From: Micrococcales bacterium UBA3913
Lineage (GTDB): Bacteria > Actinomycetota > Actinomycetes > Actinomycetales > Microbacteriaceae
Length of the DNA stretch: 25,292 nt
Direction: 5' to 3'
Assembly: GCA_002391425.1 (NCBI GenBank)
Contig: DGEZ01000153.1
Coordinates: forward strand, 1-25,292
The notes under the pieces: model-generated
What the model saw: the letters and a program-made list of their open reading frames with translations, nothing else
What the model was told of the DNA's origin: nothing
Database searches by the model: none
Program-made: the position numbers and the translations under genes
Shown here: positions 15,524-23,384 of the stretch, in pieces
Layout: each line of letters begins with the position of its first letter
Position numbering within the stretch: position 1 is the stretch's first letter

Positions 15524-15596
15524 CAGGGCGGACAGGACTCGAACCTGCAACCTGCGGTTTTGGAGACCGCTGCTCTACCAATTGAGCCACCGCCCT
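15524..15596 (-). tRNA. tRNA-Trp (CCA anticodon)
   Basis: A 73-nt cloverleaf with acceptor AGGGCGG pairing with the matching 3' strand, D arm GCTCAATTGGTAGAGC, anticodon loop CTCCAAA (anticodon CCA) and T arm GCAGGTTCGAGTCCTGT. The terminal CCA is not encoded. It lies 40 bases before secE, the standard actinomycete arrangement, and may be processed from the same transcript. Confidence 0.97.
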
Positions 15597-15708
15597 AGAG
15601 TCGAAATGCCGAAGACTTCGCGCCCCCGCTCGGCACAACACTCCCCGAGCATCACCGCAAACGATTTTGGGCGCAGAAAATCTTGGCAGATTTCAACTAC
15701 CGGGGACG

Positions 15709-15737
15709 AGTCTAGGGGACGGACGTGCATCTGTCCA
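15709..15737 (-). promoter_or_regulatory. candidate promoter of tRNA-Trp/secE-nusG-rplK-rplA
   Basis: On the minus strand TGGACA (15732-15737) and TAGACT (15709-15714) are spaced 17 bases apart. Both hexamers fit the housekeeping consensus well. The start would fall about 105 bases before tRNA-Trp. The spacer between it and the tRNA holds no gene. Confidence 0.55.
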
Positions 15738-15782
15738 CCCATCGCCGAAGCACAGCGCGACCCACACAGAGGCACAACCGAT

Positions 15783-15796
15783 TATCCTTGACACCA
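15783..15796 (+). promoter_or_regulatory. -10 element of leaderless aminotransferase mRNA
   Basis: TATCCT at 15783-15788 lies seven bases before the ATG at 15796, so transcription should begin at the start codon. There is no Shine-Dalgarno site. No clear -35 was found at the expected distance. Confidence 0.5.
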
Positions 15797-17001
15797 TGCC
15801 ACGCATTTCGGGCCGGATCAGCTCCATCGCGGAATCAGCCACACTCGCCGTCGACGCCAAAGCAAAGAAGCTCAAAGCCTCCGGGGTCGATGTCATCGGA
15901 TTCGCCGCCGGGGAACCCGATTTCCCCACCCCCGCGCACGTCGTGGATGCCGCGCAGGCCGCCGCCGCCGATCCGCGCAACCACAAGTACACGCCCAACG
16001 CAGGCCTTCCCGAGCTGCGCCAGGCCATCGCAGATAAGACCGCTCGCGACAGCGGCCTGCAGGTGGATCCGGCCACTCAGGTGATCGTCACCAACGGCGG
16101 TAAGCAGGCCGTCTACGAGACGTTTGCCACACTCATCGATCCCGGGGATGAGGTGCTCCTGCCGGCTCCCTACTGGACCACGTACCCGGAGGCTATCCGG
16201 CTCGCCGGTGGCGTCCCCGTTCCGGTGTTCGCTGGCTCGGAGCGCGGCTACCGCGTGACCACGCAGATGCTGGAGGATGCTTTCACGGAGCGCACCAAGG
16301 TCCTCATCCTGGTGTCCCCATCCAACCCCACGGGCGCTGTCTACACCGAACACGAGATGCGCATCCTTGCGGAATGGGCGGCGGAACACGATCTGTGGGT
16401 GATCTCTGACGAGATCTACCAGAACCTCGTCTACGACGGCAGCGACGTCGCCACGAGTATTGCCCGTGTTGCACCCGACGAACTGGCTGATCGGATCGTG
16501 CTCCTGAACGGGGTCGCCAAGAGTTACGCGATGACCGGCTGGCGCGTCGGATGGGCCGTGGGGCCCGTCGACGTGATAGCCGGCGCGGCCCGGCTGCAGT
16601 CGCACCTCAGCTCGCATGTCGCCAACGTGTCCCAACGCGCAGCGCTTGCCGCGCTCACCGGACCCAGCGAGCCAATCGCGGCGATGCGGGAAGCGTTCGA
16701 CCGTCGGCGCCAGCTCATCGTTCGCATGCTCCAGAGCATCGACGGGATCGTCCTACCCGTCCCCGAGGGCGCGTTCTACGCGTTCCCCGATGTTCGGCAC
16801 CTTCTCGTCCGGAACTGGGCTGGGCGCACCATCACCACCAGCGTCGAACTCGCTGAGGTGCTCCTTGACGAGGCCCGAGTTGCCGTTGTCCCCGGAGAGG
16901 CATTTGGGGCTCCCGGGCACCTGCGCCTGTCCTACGCACTCGGCGACGAGCAGCTCGTCGAAGGCGTCGGCCGCATCCAGGAATTCTTCCGTCAGAGCTG
17001 A
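15796..17001 (+). CDS. aspC: pyridoxal phosphate aminotransferase, aspartate type (class I)
   Basis: A 401-residue fold-type I aminotransferase, probably aspartate:2-oxoglutarate aminotransferase, linking oxaloacetate and glutamate pools in the cytosol. Key segments are FAAGEPDFPTPAHV, KYTPNAGLPELRQAI, VTNGGKQAVYE, SPSNPTGAVY, the cofactor lysine Lys242 in NGVAKSYAMTGWRVGW, and the substrate-binding arginine in GHLRLSY near the end. The pattern is that of the Thermus-like subgroup. The start follows a -10 hexamer by seven bases. The in-frame extension upstream crosses the tRNA-Trp promoter and is rejected. It converges with murB. Exact substrate range cannot be read from sequence. Confidence 0.9.
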   Translation: MPRISGRISSIAESATLAVDAKAKKLKASGVDVIGFAAGEPDFPTPAHVVDAAQAAAADPRNHKYTPNAGLPELRQAIADKTARDSGLQVDPATQVIVTNGGKQAVYETFATLIDPGDEVLLPAPYWTTYPEAIRLAGGVPVPVFAGSERGYRVTTQMLEDAFTERTKVLILVSPSNPTGAVYTEHEMRILAEWAAEHDLWVISDEIYQNLVYDGSDVATSIARVAPDELADRIVLLNGVAKSYAMTGWRVGWAVGPVDVIAGAARLQSHLSSHVANVSQRAALAALTGPSEPIAAMREAFDRRRQLIVRMLQSIDGIVLPVPEGAFYAFPDVRHLLVRNWAGRTITTSVELAEVLLDEARVAVVPGEAFGAPGHLRLSYALGDEQLVEGVGRIQEFFRQS

Positions 17002-17031
17002 GCCGTGGCGCGCTCGACGGAACCGACGCGA

Positions 17032-18144
17032 CTAGAGCGAGAACCCGACCAGGATCGGCTCCGGATGCAGCACAACACCAAACTCGGAGGCGACCCGGGT
17101 CTGGATGAACCGAGCCAGTGCCAGCACATCGTTCGCACTCGCCGAACCGCGGTTTGTGATCGCCAGCGTGTGCTTCGAGGACACCGCCGCACCCGATCCC
17201 GGCAGACAGAACCCCCGACGGATTCCCGAATGCTCGATCAACCACGCCGCACTGAGCTTGACACGTTCCGGGCCCGAGCGTGGAGCAGGCGGCATATCCT
17301 GCTCGACGGACTCGCCCAGGGGAAACACCGCGGCTTCCGCCGGAGCTGACACCGGCCAGAATGGCGAGTCAGCGGGCAGGTTTGTGAGCATCCCGATCGG
17401 GACAACCGGGTTCACGAAGAACGAACCGCAGCCGTGGGAGTCCACGTCGTCCTGGCGGAACACCATGCCCTTCGAGCTGCGCAACTCCAGGACGTGCTCA
17501 CGCACATCCCGCAACGGCACCCGGTCGCCGAGGTCCACCCCCAGCGCATGGGCCAGCTGCGCATAGCCCACCGGCGCCGACTCCGAGGAACGGGACACCT
17601 CCAGCCGAACAGTGCAGACCACCCCCGACAATCCGCGTTTGAACACGCTCGTGCGGTAGCCGAACTCGCACTCGGAGGCGGGAAGGTATTCCACAGCATC
17701 GGCACCCTCGGGAAGGAACCCGACTCCCCGCGCGACATCGGCGAACTCCGCACCGTAGGCACCGATGTTCTGGATGGGGGCCGCCCCTACGCTGCCGGGG
17801 ATACCAGAGAGCGCCTCCAGTCCCGACCACCCCTCATCGACAGCGGTCGCAACCAGGTCATCCCATGCCATGCCGGCATCCACCTCAAGGACCACACGAT
17901 CAGAGTCCGAGCCGACCACACGAAATTCCCCACCCCGCGCGGCGATCACTGTCCCCTCGAACGGGTCGTCCGCCGCCACGATGTTCGAGCCGCCGCCCAA
18001 CACCACCCACGGCAGCCCCTCCGCCCAGGCATCGTGGGCCGCTTCGATCAGCTCGCCCACCGTCTGGCAGGTGCACAGCTGCGCGATCGGGCCGCCCACC
18101 CCCATGGTGGTGAGGGAGGCGAAGGATGCGGGGGGTGCCGTCAC
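17032..18144 (-). CDS. murB: UDP-N-acetylenolpyruvoylglucosamine reductase (MurB)
   Basis: MurB is the FAD- and NADPH-dependent enzyme that makes UDP-MurNAc for peptidoglycan. The 370-residue protein has the FAD-binding VVLGGGSNIV and SGLEALSGIPGSVGAAPIQN segments. Catalytic residues are visible: Arg164 in FGYRTSVF, the proton-donor Ser241 in HGCGSFFVNPV and Glu362 in LHPEPIL. It has the long type I layout with the YRxS loop. The GTG start overlaps the hadB stop by four bases (GTGA), so the genes are translationally coupled. This hadA-hadB-murB order is common in actinomycetes. Confidence 0.96.
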   Translation of the reverse strand: MTAPPASFASLTTMGVGGPIAQLCTCQTVGELIEAAHDAWAEGLPWVVLGGGSNIVAADDPFEGTVIAARGGEFRVVGSDSDRVVLEVDAGMAWDDLVATAVDEGWSGLEALSGIPGSVGAAPIQNIGAYGAEFADVARGVGFLPEGADAVEYLPASECEFGYRTSVFKRGLSGVVCTVRLEVSRSSESAPVGYAQLAHALGVDLGDRVPLRDVREHVLELRSSKGMVFRQDDVDSHGCGSFFVNPVVPIGMLTNLPADSPFWPVSAPAEAAVFPLGESVEQDMPPAPRSGPERVKLSAAWLIEHSGIRRGFCLPGSGAAVSSKHTLAITNRGSASANDVLALARFIQTRVASEFGVVLHPEPILVGFSL

Positions 18145-18545
18145 AACTGCACCGTCGCACGCGCCTTGACCAGCACGGATTGCCCTCCCACCGTCACCGA
18201 CAGTGCGACGACCGCGCTGTCCTGCTGAAGGGACGTGACCTGAGCCTCCACATGCAGGAGCACACCGTGCTCCGGGTCGACGATAACCGGGCGAGCAAAC
18301 CTGCAGCCCACCTCGCGTATCCGGCTGGGATCACCCAGCGCATCCTCCAGGACGCCCACGGCGATACCCATCGTGAGCATGCCATGCGCGATCACCCCGG
18401 GAAGGCCTGCTGCGGTAGCGACGTCATCCCGGTAGTGAATGGGGTTGAAGTCGCCGGATGCGCCCGCATAGCGCACGAGGGTTTCCCGCGTGATCAGGCG
18501 GTCAGCCGCGGCGATAGTGTCGCCGACATTCCACGGGTCAGTCAT
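18141..18545 (-). CDS. hadB: MaoC-type hydratase, HadB-like
   Basis: A 134-residue hot-dog-fold (R)-3-hydroxyacyl dehydratase subunit. The hydratase motif with catalytic Asp and His is present in ASGDFNPIHYRDDVATAAG, followed by GVIAHGMLTMGI. In mycobacteria HadAB dehydrates 3-hydroxyacyl-ACP in fatty acid synthase II; the substrate in this organism is not known. ATGA overlap with hadA upstream and GTGA overlap with murB downstream show one translational unit. HadA is expected to be its non-catalytic partner. Confidence 0.9.
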   Translation of the reverse strand: MTDPWNVGDTIAAADRLITRETLVRYAGASGDFNPIHYRDDVATAAGLPGVIAHGMLTMGIAVGVLEDALGDPSRIREVGCRFARPVIVDPEHGVLLHVEAQVTSLQQDSAVVALSVTVGGQSVLVKARATVQL

Positions 18546-18985
18546 GCCGCACCTCGAATCACGAAGCTGGCCGTCGCTACGCTAACGGGGTCGCCCTCGG
18601 CATCCGAGATCCGCGTCACCGTGGTGAGCATGGTGTTCCCTCCCAAAGACTTCACCGACTGCACCGTCAGCGTCGCACTCAGCTCATCCCCGGCCTGTAT
18701 GGGCCGAAGATGCTCGAACTTCTGTTCTCCGTGAACCAGGTGGGCGAAATCGATGTCCGCATCCGGGTCGAACAGTAGTTCCATCTCCGCGCGCTGGGAG
18801 ATGATCACCGCAAATGTCGCCGGGGCGACAACGTCACGGTACCCCGCTGCCCGTGCGGCCTCCGGATCGGTACTCAGGGGACATGAAGACTGGGTCGCGT
18901 CAGCGAACTCACGCACCTTCTCGCGTCCCACTAGATAAGGCGCCGTCGCAGGATAGGTCCTGCCGGCGATTGCTGGATTCACCAT
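18542..18985 (-). CDS. hadA: MaoC-like dehydratase partner, HadA-like (FAS1-type domain)
   Basis: A 147-residue hot-dog protein of the UPF0336/HadA group. It starts with PAIAGRTYPATAPYLVGREKVREFA, the typical N-terminus, and contains YRDVVAPATFAVII and LVHGEQKFEHLRPIQAGDEL. It lacks the catalytic Asp-His pair seen in HadB and should form the heterodimer that holds the acyl chain. The start lies six bases after TAGGCT (18992-18997), which overlaps the end of the upstream permease gene, so a leaderless transcript is likely in addition to read-through from that gene nine bases away. Confidence 0.9.
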   Translation of the reverse strand: MVNPAIAGRTYPATAPYLVGREKVREFADATQSSCPLSTDPEAARAAGYRDVVAPATFAVIISQRAEMELLFDPDADIDFAHLVHGEQKFEHLRPIQAGDELSATLTVQSVKSLGGNTMLTTVTRISDAEGDPVSVATASFVIRGAA

Positions 18986-18994
18986 GGTTCCAGC

Positions 18995-21199
18995 CTATTG
19001 CCCCCGCGGGCCGACCCCCGAAACCTCGGCACCAGGCGTGTGTTCCGATACCCGCGGCACACCGGGGATGCGCATCGGGTCCTCCTTCGTAGGGTCAGAC
19101 CACGGGAACACCGGCGTGGGCAGACCCATCCGCTCCTGGCCGAGAACGACCCGATCGCTGTGCGCGATCAGAAGGTCGGAGGACTTCAGGCGCCAGGGCA
19201 CGATAGCGACAATCACTCCGTGCATCAGCATGAGCCGTTGGCGTATCCGAATAGCCCGGTGGTTGTGCAGGACCCGCTCCCACCAACGCCCGACCACGTA
19301 TTGCGGGGTGTAGACGGTGACCACTTCGGAGCCGTAGCGTTGGCGGCGCGCAGCAATGTAGTTGCACACCGGCCAGGACACGTCACGGTACGGCGACGGG
19401 ATGATGACCAGCTTCAACGCGGGCGCGTACTTCGCCCAGTCCCGCTTGAGCGTCTCCGTTTCTTCCGCGCTCACCGAGACGTGCACCGCCTCGACGCTCT
19501 CGTGATGGGCGGCCAGGGCGTAGTCGACCGCCTTCAATACGGGCCGCTGCAGCTGGCCCACCAGCACGATCGCGTGATCGTGCTGGGCGCCGAAATGCGG
19601 GGCATCCTGTGGCCTCACCTCGATGTCGACGATCGCGTAATACCGATTGATGCGCCTCATGATGATGAACAACGTGGGCATCATGATTAACACGAGCCAG
19701 GCTCCGTGGGTGAACTTCGTCACCGACACCACCGTGAGGACGGTCAGCGTGCAGGCAGCGCCCAGCCCGTTGATGACGAGTCCGCGCATCACTTGAGCTC
19801 GAGACGCACCGCGGCCCGCAGTGGAGGTGTGCCGCAGCATCGAGATCCAGCGCTTGACCATCCCGCTTTGCCCCAGGGTGAACGATACGAACACGCCGAT
19901 CACGTACAGCTGGATGAGGGCGGTCACGTCCGCCTGGTAGATGACGAGCAGGACCGCAGCCACGGCACCCAGGGCGATCATCCCGTTGGAGTACACGAGG
20001 CGGTCACCGCGAACGCCGAGGGACTTCGGAGCGTACCGGTCGCGCGCGAGAATCGAACCCAGTACCGGGAAGCCGTTGAACGCGGTGTTCGCCGCGAGCA
20101 GCAGGACAAGAGCGGTCACCGCCTGCACCACATAAAACAGGATGCTCGCATCGCCGAACACGGCGGCCGCGACCTGAGCGATCAGCGAGCGCTGCGGGGC
20201 CGTCGCGCACTCGGCGAACCCCACGAGATCGCAGGGGTCCTGTGCGTAGTGGACTCCCGTGATCAGGGCCACCGCGACCAACCCGCCGAAGAGCACGATG
20301 GCGAGCATCCCCATCACGGTCAGCGTGGCTTGGGCGTTGTGCACTTTGGGTTCACGAAACGCGGGGACGCCATTAGAGATCGCCTCAACGCCCGTCAGCG
20401 CCGAACACCCGCTGGCGAATGCCCGTAGCAGCAGAAGCACGAGCGCCACCGACGACAGGTCCGGCGAGTTGACCGCGTAGCCCGCCGACTCGGCCACTGG
20501 GGCATCCCCCAACGCCGTCCGCACGAGGGTGACGACCACCATAATCAGCACGCTGGCGACGAACAGGTACGTCGGTACGGCGAAGGCCCGACTCGCTTCG
20601 CGGACACCGCGCAGGTTCACCGCAACGAGCACCACCACGACAGCGACGGCGATCTCGACCCGAGCCGGGTCCAGCTCCGGTATCGCAGAGATGATGTTGT
20701 CCACTCCGCTGGCCACAGACACTGCCACGGTGAGCACGTAATCGACCAGCAGCGCCGACGCCACCACCAGGCCCGCATTTTTGCCCAGATTGCTCCGCGC
20801 GACCTCATAGTCTCCACCACCTCCCGGGTACACCTTGATGATCTGGCGGTAGGAGGCCACCACAATGGCCAGGAGCAGAATTACCGCTGCGGCGATATAC
20901 GGGGCGAAGCTGAGGAAACTCGTCCCTCCGATGAGCAGGATGAGCACGAGCTCTTGGGGAGCGTAGGCGACCGAGGATAAGGGGTCGCTGGCGAAGATCG
21001 GGAGGGCGAGACGTTTCGGCAGTAGCTGAGCCTGTGCACTCGCGTTCGGCAGAGGCTTGCCGATGATCCAGTTCTTCGCAGTTGCCGGCGGCGGCTGAGT
21101 CGCCACCTGAACAGCCGTTTCGTCGTCTTCCAGGATGCGGACGTCACCCGTTGTACGCGGTGGCTCCGAAGTACTCCCCCGTGGGGTGTCTTCCATCAC
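18995..21199 (-). CDS. APC-family permease, KimA/YdaO-like (probable potassium uptake)
   Basis: A 734-residue protein with about 60 soluble N-terminal residues, some 12 membrane helices (roughly 65-525) and a cytoplasmic C-terminal domain of about 200 residues. The opening helix PIFASDPLSSVAYAPQELVL, VYPGGGGDYEVARSNLG and ASGCSALTGVEAISNGVPAF resemble the KimA group of K+:H+ symporters and their actinomycete homologues. The tail (HDHAIVLVGQLQRPVLKAVDYAL, YTPQYVVGRWWERVLHNHRA) is the USP-like domain of those proteins. K+ as substrate is inferred. The start GTG 21199 (or the ATG right after it) follows a strong promoter by eight bases. I see no c-di-AMP riboswitch, often found before Firmicute relatives. 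hadA follows nine bases later. Confidence 0.83.
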   Translation of the reverse strand: MMEDTPRGSTSEPPRTTGDVRILEDDETAVQVATQPPPATAKNWIIGKPLPNASAQAQLLPKRLALPIFASDPLSSVAYAPQELVLILLIGGTSFLSFAPYIAAAVILLLAIVVASYRQIIKVYPGGGGDYEVARSNLGKNAGLVVASALLVDYVLTVAVSVASGVDNIISAIPELDPARVEIAVAVVVVLVAVNLRGVREASRAFAVPTYLFVASVLIMVVVTLVRTALGDAPVAESAGYAVNSPDLSSVALVLLLLRAFASGCSALTGVEAISNGVPAFREPKVHNAQATLTVMGMLAIVLFGGLVAVALITGVHYAQDPCDLVGFAECATAPQRSLIAQVAAAVFGDASILFYVVQAVTALVLLLAANTAFNGFPVLGSILARDRYAPKSLGVRGDRLVYSNGMIALGAVAAVLLVIYQADVTALIQLYVIGVFVSFTLGQSGMVKRWISMLRHTSTAGRGASRAQVMRGLVINGLGAACTLTVLTVVSVTKFTHGAWLVLIMMPTLFIIMRRINRYYAIVDIEVRPQDAPHFGAQHDHAIVLVGQLQRPVLKAVDYALAAHHESVEAVHVSVSAEETETLKRDWAKYAPALKLVIIPSPYRDVSWPVCNYIAARRQRYGSEVVTVYTPQYVVGRWWERVLHNHRAIRIRQRLMLMHGVIVAIVPWRLKSSDLLIAHSDRVVLGQERMGLPTPVFPWSDPTKEDPMRIPGVPRVSEHTPGAEVSGVGPRGQ

Positions 21200-21207
21200 G
21201 AAGCAGA

Positions 21208-21236
21208 AACCTACGCCTGCGTACGGGCAGTGTCAA
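21208..21236 (-). promoter_or_regulatory. near-consensus promoter of the KimA-like gene, leaderless
   Basis: On the minus strand TTGACA (21231-21236) and TAGGTT (21208-21213) are 17 bases apart. The GTG start lies eight bases after the -10, so the message has essentially no leader. This is the best promoter match in the window. Confidence 0.75.
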
Positions 21237-21300
21237 GCAGCTTGTATACGGGCACATACCAGGCCTCAGCCCGGGCCCGGTGCTTCACATATTTCCCCGT

Positions 21301-22572
21301 TTAGACAGGGAAATCATCCTCATTGCGGGGAGGATCCTGCGGGGCTTTCCCCGCGTGGATGGCCCGCCGACCAGAGGGGACGGCCGTGAGGATCGCGACG
21401 ATCACCACCATGAGCACGCCGGCCACCACGATGACGGTCTCCGCAGACACAACATCGGCCAGGGGGCCGCTGATCGCCATGCCCACCGGCATGGCCACAG
21501 CCGTCACAATACTGACGAACCCAAACACCCGACCCTGCCGGTCCTTCTCCACTTGTTCCTGCAGCAGCGTCATTCCCGGTGTGGAGAAGAAGGACACCGA
21601 TATTCCCGCCCCAAGCATGAGCGCATAGAACGCCAGCAGATCGGGCCCCAGTCCGAGCGCAATGCACAACAACGCGGTCGCCATCCCCCCGATCATCATC
21701 GCCAACACCCGGTTCCACCGGGCAGCAGCGACCGCTTGAATGCTGCCTCCGATGATCATCCCTAGCGAGAACGCCAATTCGTTGATGGTCAGTTCCAGCA
21801 CTCCCCCGTCGAAGGTTCGCGTGATGATGAGTACCGTCACGTAGCTGGGCGCGGCAGCCAGGAGCATCATGACCGCGAAGAATACGAGCACCCAGCGAAC
21901 GAGTTCGTGCCGGAAGGTATACCGTGCGCCTTCGACCAGGTCATCGAAGTAGCCCGGCAGGTCATCCCCCGCACGCGTTACTGCGCGTCGCACGGGTATG
22001 GCGATCATGAAAGCGATCCCGATGACGGCCGTCACCACGTCGATGAGGAACACCGTCACGATCGACATATTCGCGAGGATCGCTCCGGCGATCGCCGGGG
22101 CGATGAGCATCATCGCAGGCTGGACAGAGTTGTTGATTCCGTTGACGCGCATGAGCTTGCGCTCGGGAGTGATCTGCGGAATGAACGCCGAGACCGCCGG
22201 GGTCTGCACCCCGGCTCCAGCCGACCGGATCGCCAGGGTGACGTAGATCAACCACAGCGAGTCGAACCCCGTGAGCATGAGCACCGCCAGGACGAGTGTT
22301 GTCACCGCGATCGTGCCATCAGCGCCGATGATGAGGAGCTTGCGATTCACTCGATCTGCCCATACGCCCCCGAAAATGGACACGATCGCCTGCGGCACAA
22401 ATCCGAGGACCCCGGCAAGAGCGAGCACCGTCCCGGATCCCGTCAGCAGGGTCAGGTGCCACATGATCGCGTACTGCACGATCATCGAGCCGAAGAGGGA
22501 GATGGTCTGCCCGGTGAGGAAGAGGGCAACATCGCGCCGCCACCGGGGAAAATCCTGCATATCCTCGTTCAT
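21301..22572 (-). CDS. MFS transporter, DHA3 (macrolide-efflux-like) family
   Basis: A 12-helix exporter of 423 residues. FLTGQTISLFGSMIVQYAIMW in helix 1 (first 20 residues of it are diagnostic), followed by FGGVWADRVNRKLLI (motif A) and RSAGAGVQTPAVSAFIPQI, place it in the DHA3 group with MefA-type macrolide and siderophore exporters. The start ATG 22572 has GAGG at the right distance; GTG two codons earlier is an alternative. It lies upstream of the KimA-like gene on the same strand, but the latter has its own promoter. The gene is divergent from yitT. The substrate is unknown, and resistance should not be assumed. Confidence 0.87.
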   Translation of the reverse strand: MNEDMQDFPRWRRDVALFLTGQTISLFGSMIVQYAIMWHLTLLTGSGTVLALAGVLGFVPQAIVSIFGGVWADRVNRKLLIIGADGTIAVTTLVLAVLMLTGFDSLWLIYVTLAIRSAGAGVQTPAVSAFIPQITPERKLMRVNGINNSVQPAMMLIAPAIAGAILANMSIVTVFLIDVVTAVIGIAFMIAIPVRRAVTRAGDDLPGYFDDLVEGARYTFRHELVRWVLVFFAVMMLLAAAPSYVTVLIITRTFDGGVLELTINELAFSLGMIIGGSIQAVAAARWNRVLAMMIGGMATALLCIALGLGPDLLAFYALMLGAGISVSFFSTPGMTLLQEQVEKDRQGRVFGFVSIVTAVAMPVGMAISGPLADVVSAETVIVVAGVLMVVIVAILTAVPSGRRAIHAGKAPQDPPRNEDDFPV

Positions 22573-22659
22573 CCGCACCTCTACGCCGCGCCGGCTGCGG
22601 GCCAGACCGGCCTGGTCAGGCTACCAGGTGGCTGGGCGGGCGTCGAGCAGGAGGGACGG

Positions 22660-22693
22660 TAATCTGATCTCACCCCGTCAACACCCCAGGAGG
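22660..22693 (+). promoter_or_regulatory. -10 and ribosome binding site of the YitT gene
   Basis: TAATCT (22660-22665) is a good -10, and a full AGGAGG follows at 22688-22693. The site sits six bases before a CTG codon that opens the YitT frame. A GTG at 22693-22695 overlaps the site and is in another frame. These signals decide the unusual start. Confidence 0.55.
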
Positions 22694-22699
22694 TGCCCA

Positions 22700-23317
22700 C
22701 TGAGCCGCTCGCCGCGCATCCCCATCCCCTATCGCCATCCCCTGGTCGAGGACGTCGGGGCCATCCTCACGGCCGCATTTCTGCTGTCCTGGGGTCTTGT
22801 GCTGTTGCGCGAGGTGGGAGGCGTCTCGGGCGGGCTCGCCGGGCTCGCCTTCGTGATCAGCTACGCGACGGGAACTCCTCTAGGACTCGTGTTCTTCCTC
22901 ATCAACCTGCCCTTCTACTATTTTGCCGTGCGCAGGATGGGGTGGGCGTTCACCATCAAAACTTTCGTGCTCGTGCTCCTGGCGTCGGTTTTCACCAGCG
23001 TGATTCCCTCCCTCATCGACATCGGCAGCATCCAGCCCTTGTTCGCCTGCGTGTTCAGTGGCCTGTCCATCGGCATCGGGATGCTCATCATCTTTCGTCA
23101 TGGCGGCTCCGGTGGGGGCTTCGGGGTCGTCGCGGCCTACGCTCAGGAGGCGTTGGGGTGGCGTGCCGGGTATGTTCAAGGTGCGCTCGACCTGCTCGTG
23201 CTGCTGTGTGCACTCCCCCTGGTGGAGCCGCTGATTCTCGTCTATTCCGTGGCCGGGACAGTCGTGCTGAACCTCGTGCTCGCCGTGAACCACAGACCGG
23301 GCCGGTACCGCCCGTAG
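22700..23317 (+). CDS. YitT family membrane protein (probable CTG start)
   Basis: A 205-residue integral membrane protein with five to six helices, of the YitT/DUF161 family. Family features are VEDVGAILTAAFLLSWGLVL, GGVSGGLAGLAFVISYATG, LGLVFFLINLPFYYFAVRRMG and FRHGGSGGGFGVVAAYAQE. It lacks the C-terminal DUF2179 domain of B. subtilis YitT. No function is established. The frame has no ATG, GTG or TTG near the conserved start; CTG at 22700 is perfectly spaced from AGGAGG and gives a natural N-terminus. An in-frame GTG at 22627 lies upstream of the predicted transcription start. It converges with the MntR-like gene. Confidence 0.85.
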   Translation: MSRSPRIPIPYRHPLVEDVGAILTAAFLLSWGLVLLREVGGVSGGLAGLAFVISYATGTPLGLVFFLINLPFYYFAVRRMGWAFTIKTFVLVLLASVFTSVIPSLIDIGSIQPLFACVFSGLSIGIGMLIIFRHGGSGGGFGVVAAYAQEALGWRAGYVQGALDLLVLLCALPLVEPLILVYSVAGTVVLNLVLAVNHRPGRYRP

Positions 23318-23331
23318 GTAGCCTCAGGCCA

Positions 23332-23384
23332 TCCGCGTCGTCACATCATTCTGTCCGCGTGGTCACGCCATCCGCACTCATCAC
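23332..23384. repeat. short imperfect direct repeats between convergent genes
   Basis: TCCGCGTCGTCAC (23332-23344), TCCGCGTGGTCAC (23354-23366) and the weaker TCCGCACTCATCAC (23371-23384) lie between the yitT and mntR stops, the last reaching into the mntR stop codon. Their spacing is irregular (22 and 17 bases). Function is unknown. Confidence 0.45.

Noticed and set aside
21200..21300. c-di-AMP (ydaO-type) riboswitch before the KimA-like gene
   Set aside because: The promoter lies directly at the start codon, leaving no leader, and no riboswitch-like sequence is visible.
21907..22662. Plus-strand 251-codon frame opposite the DHA3 MFS gene
   Set aside because: Its His/Arg/Asp-rich composition is typical of antisense to membrane helices.
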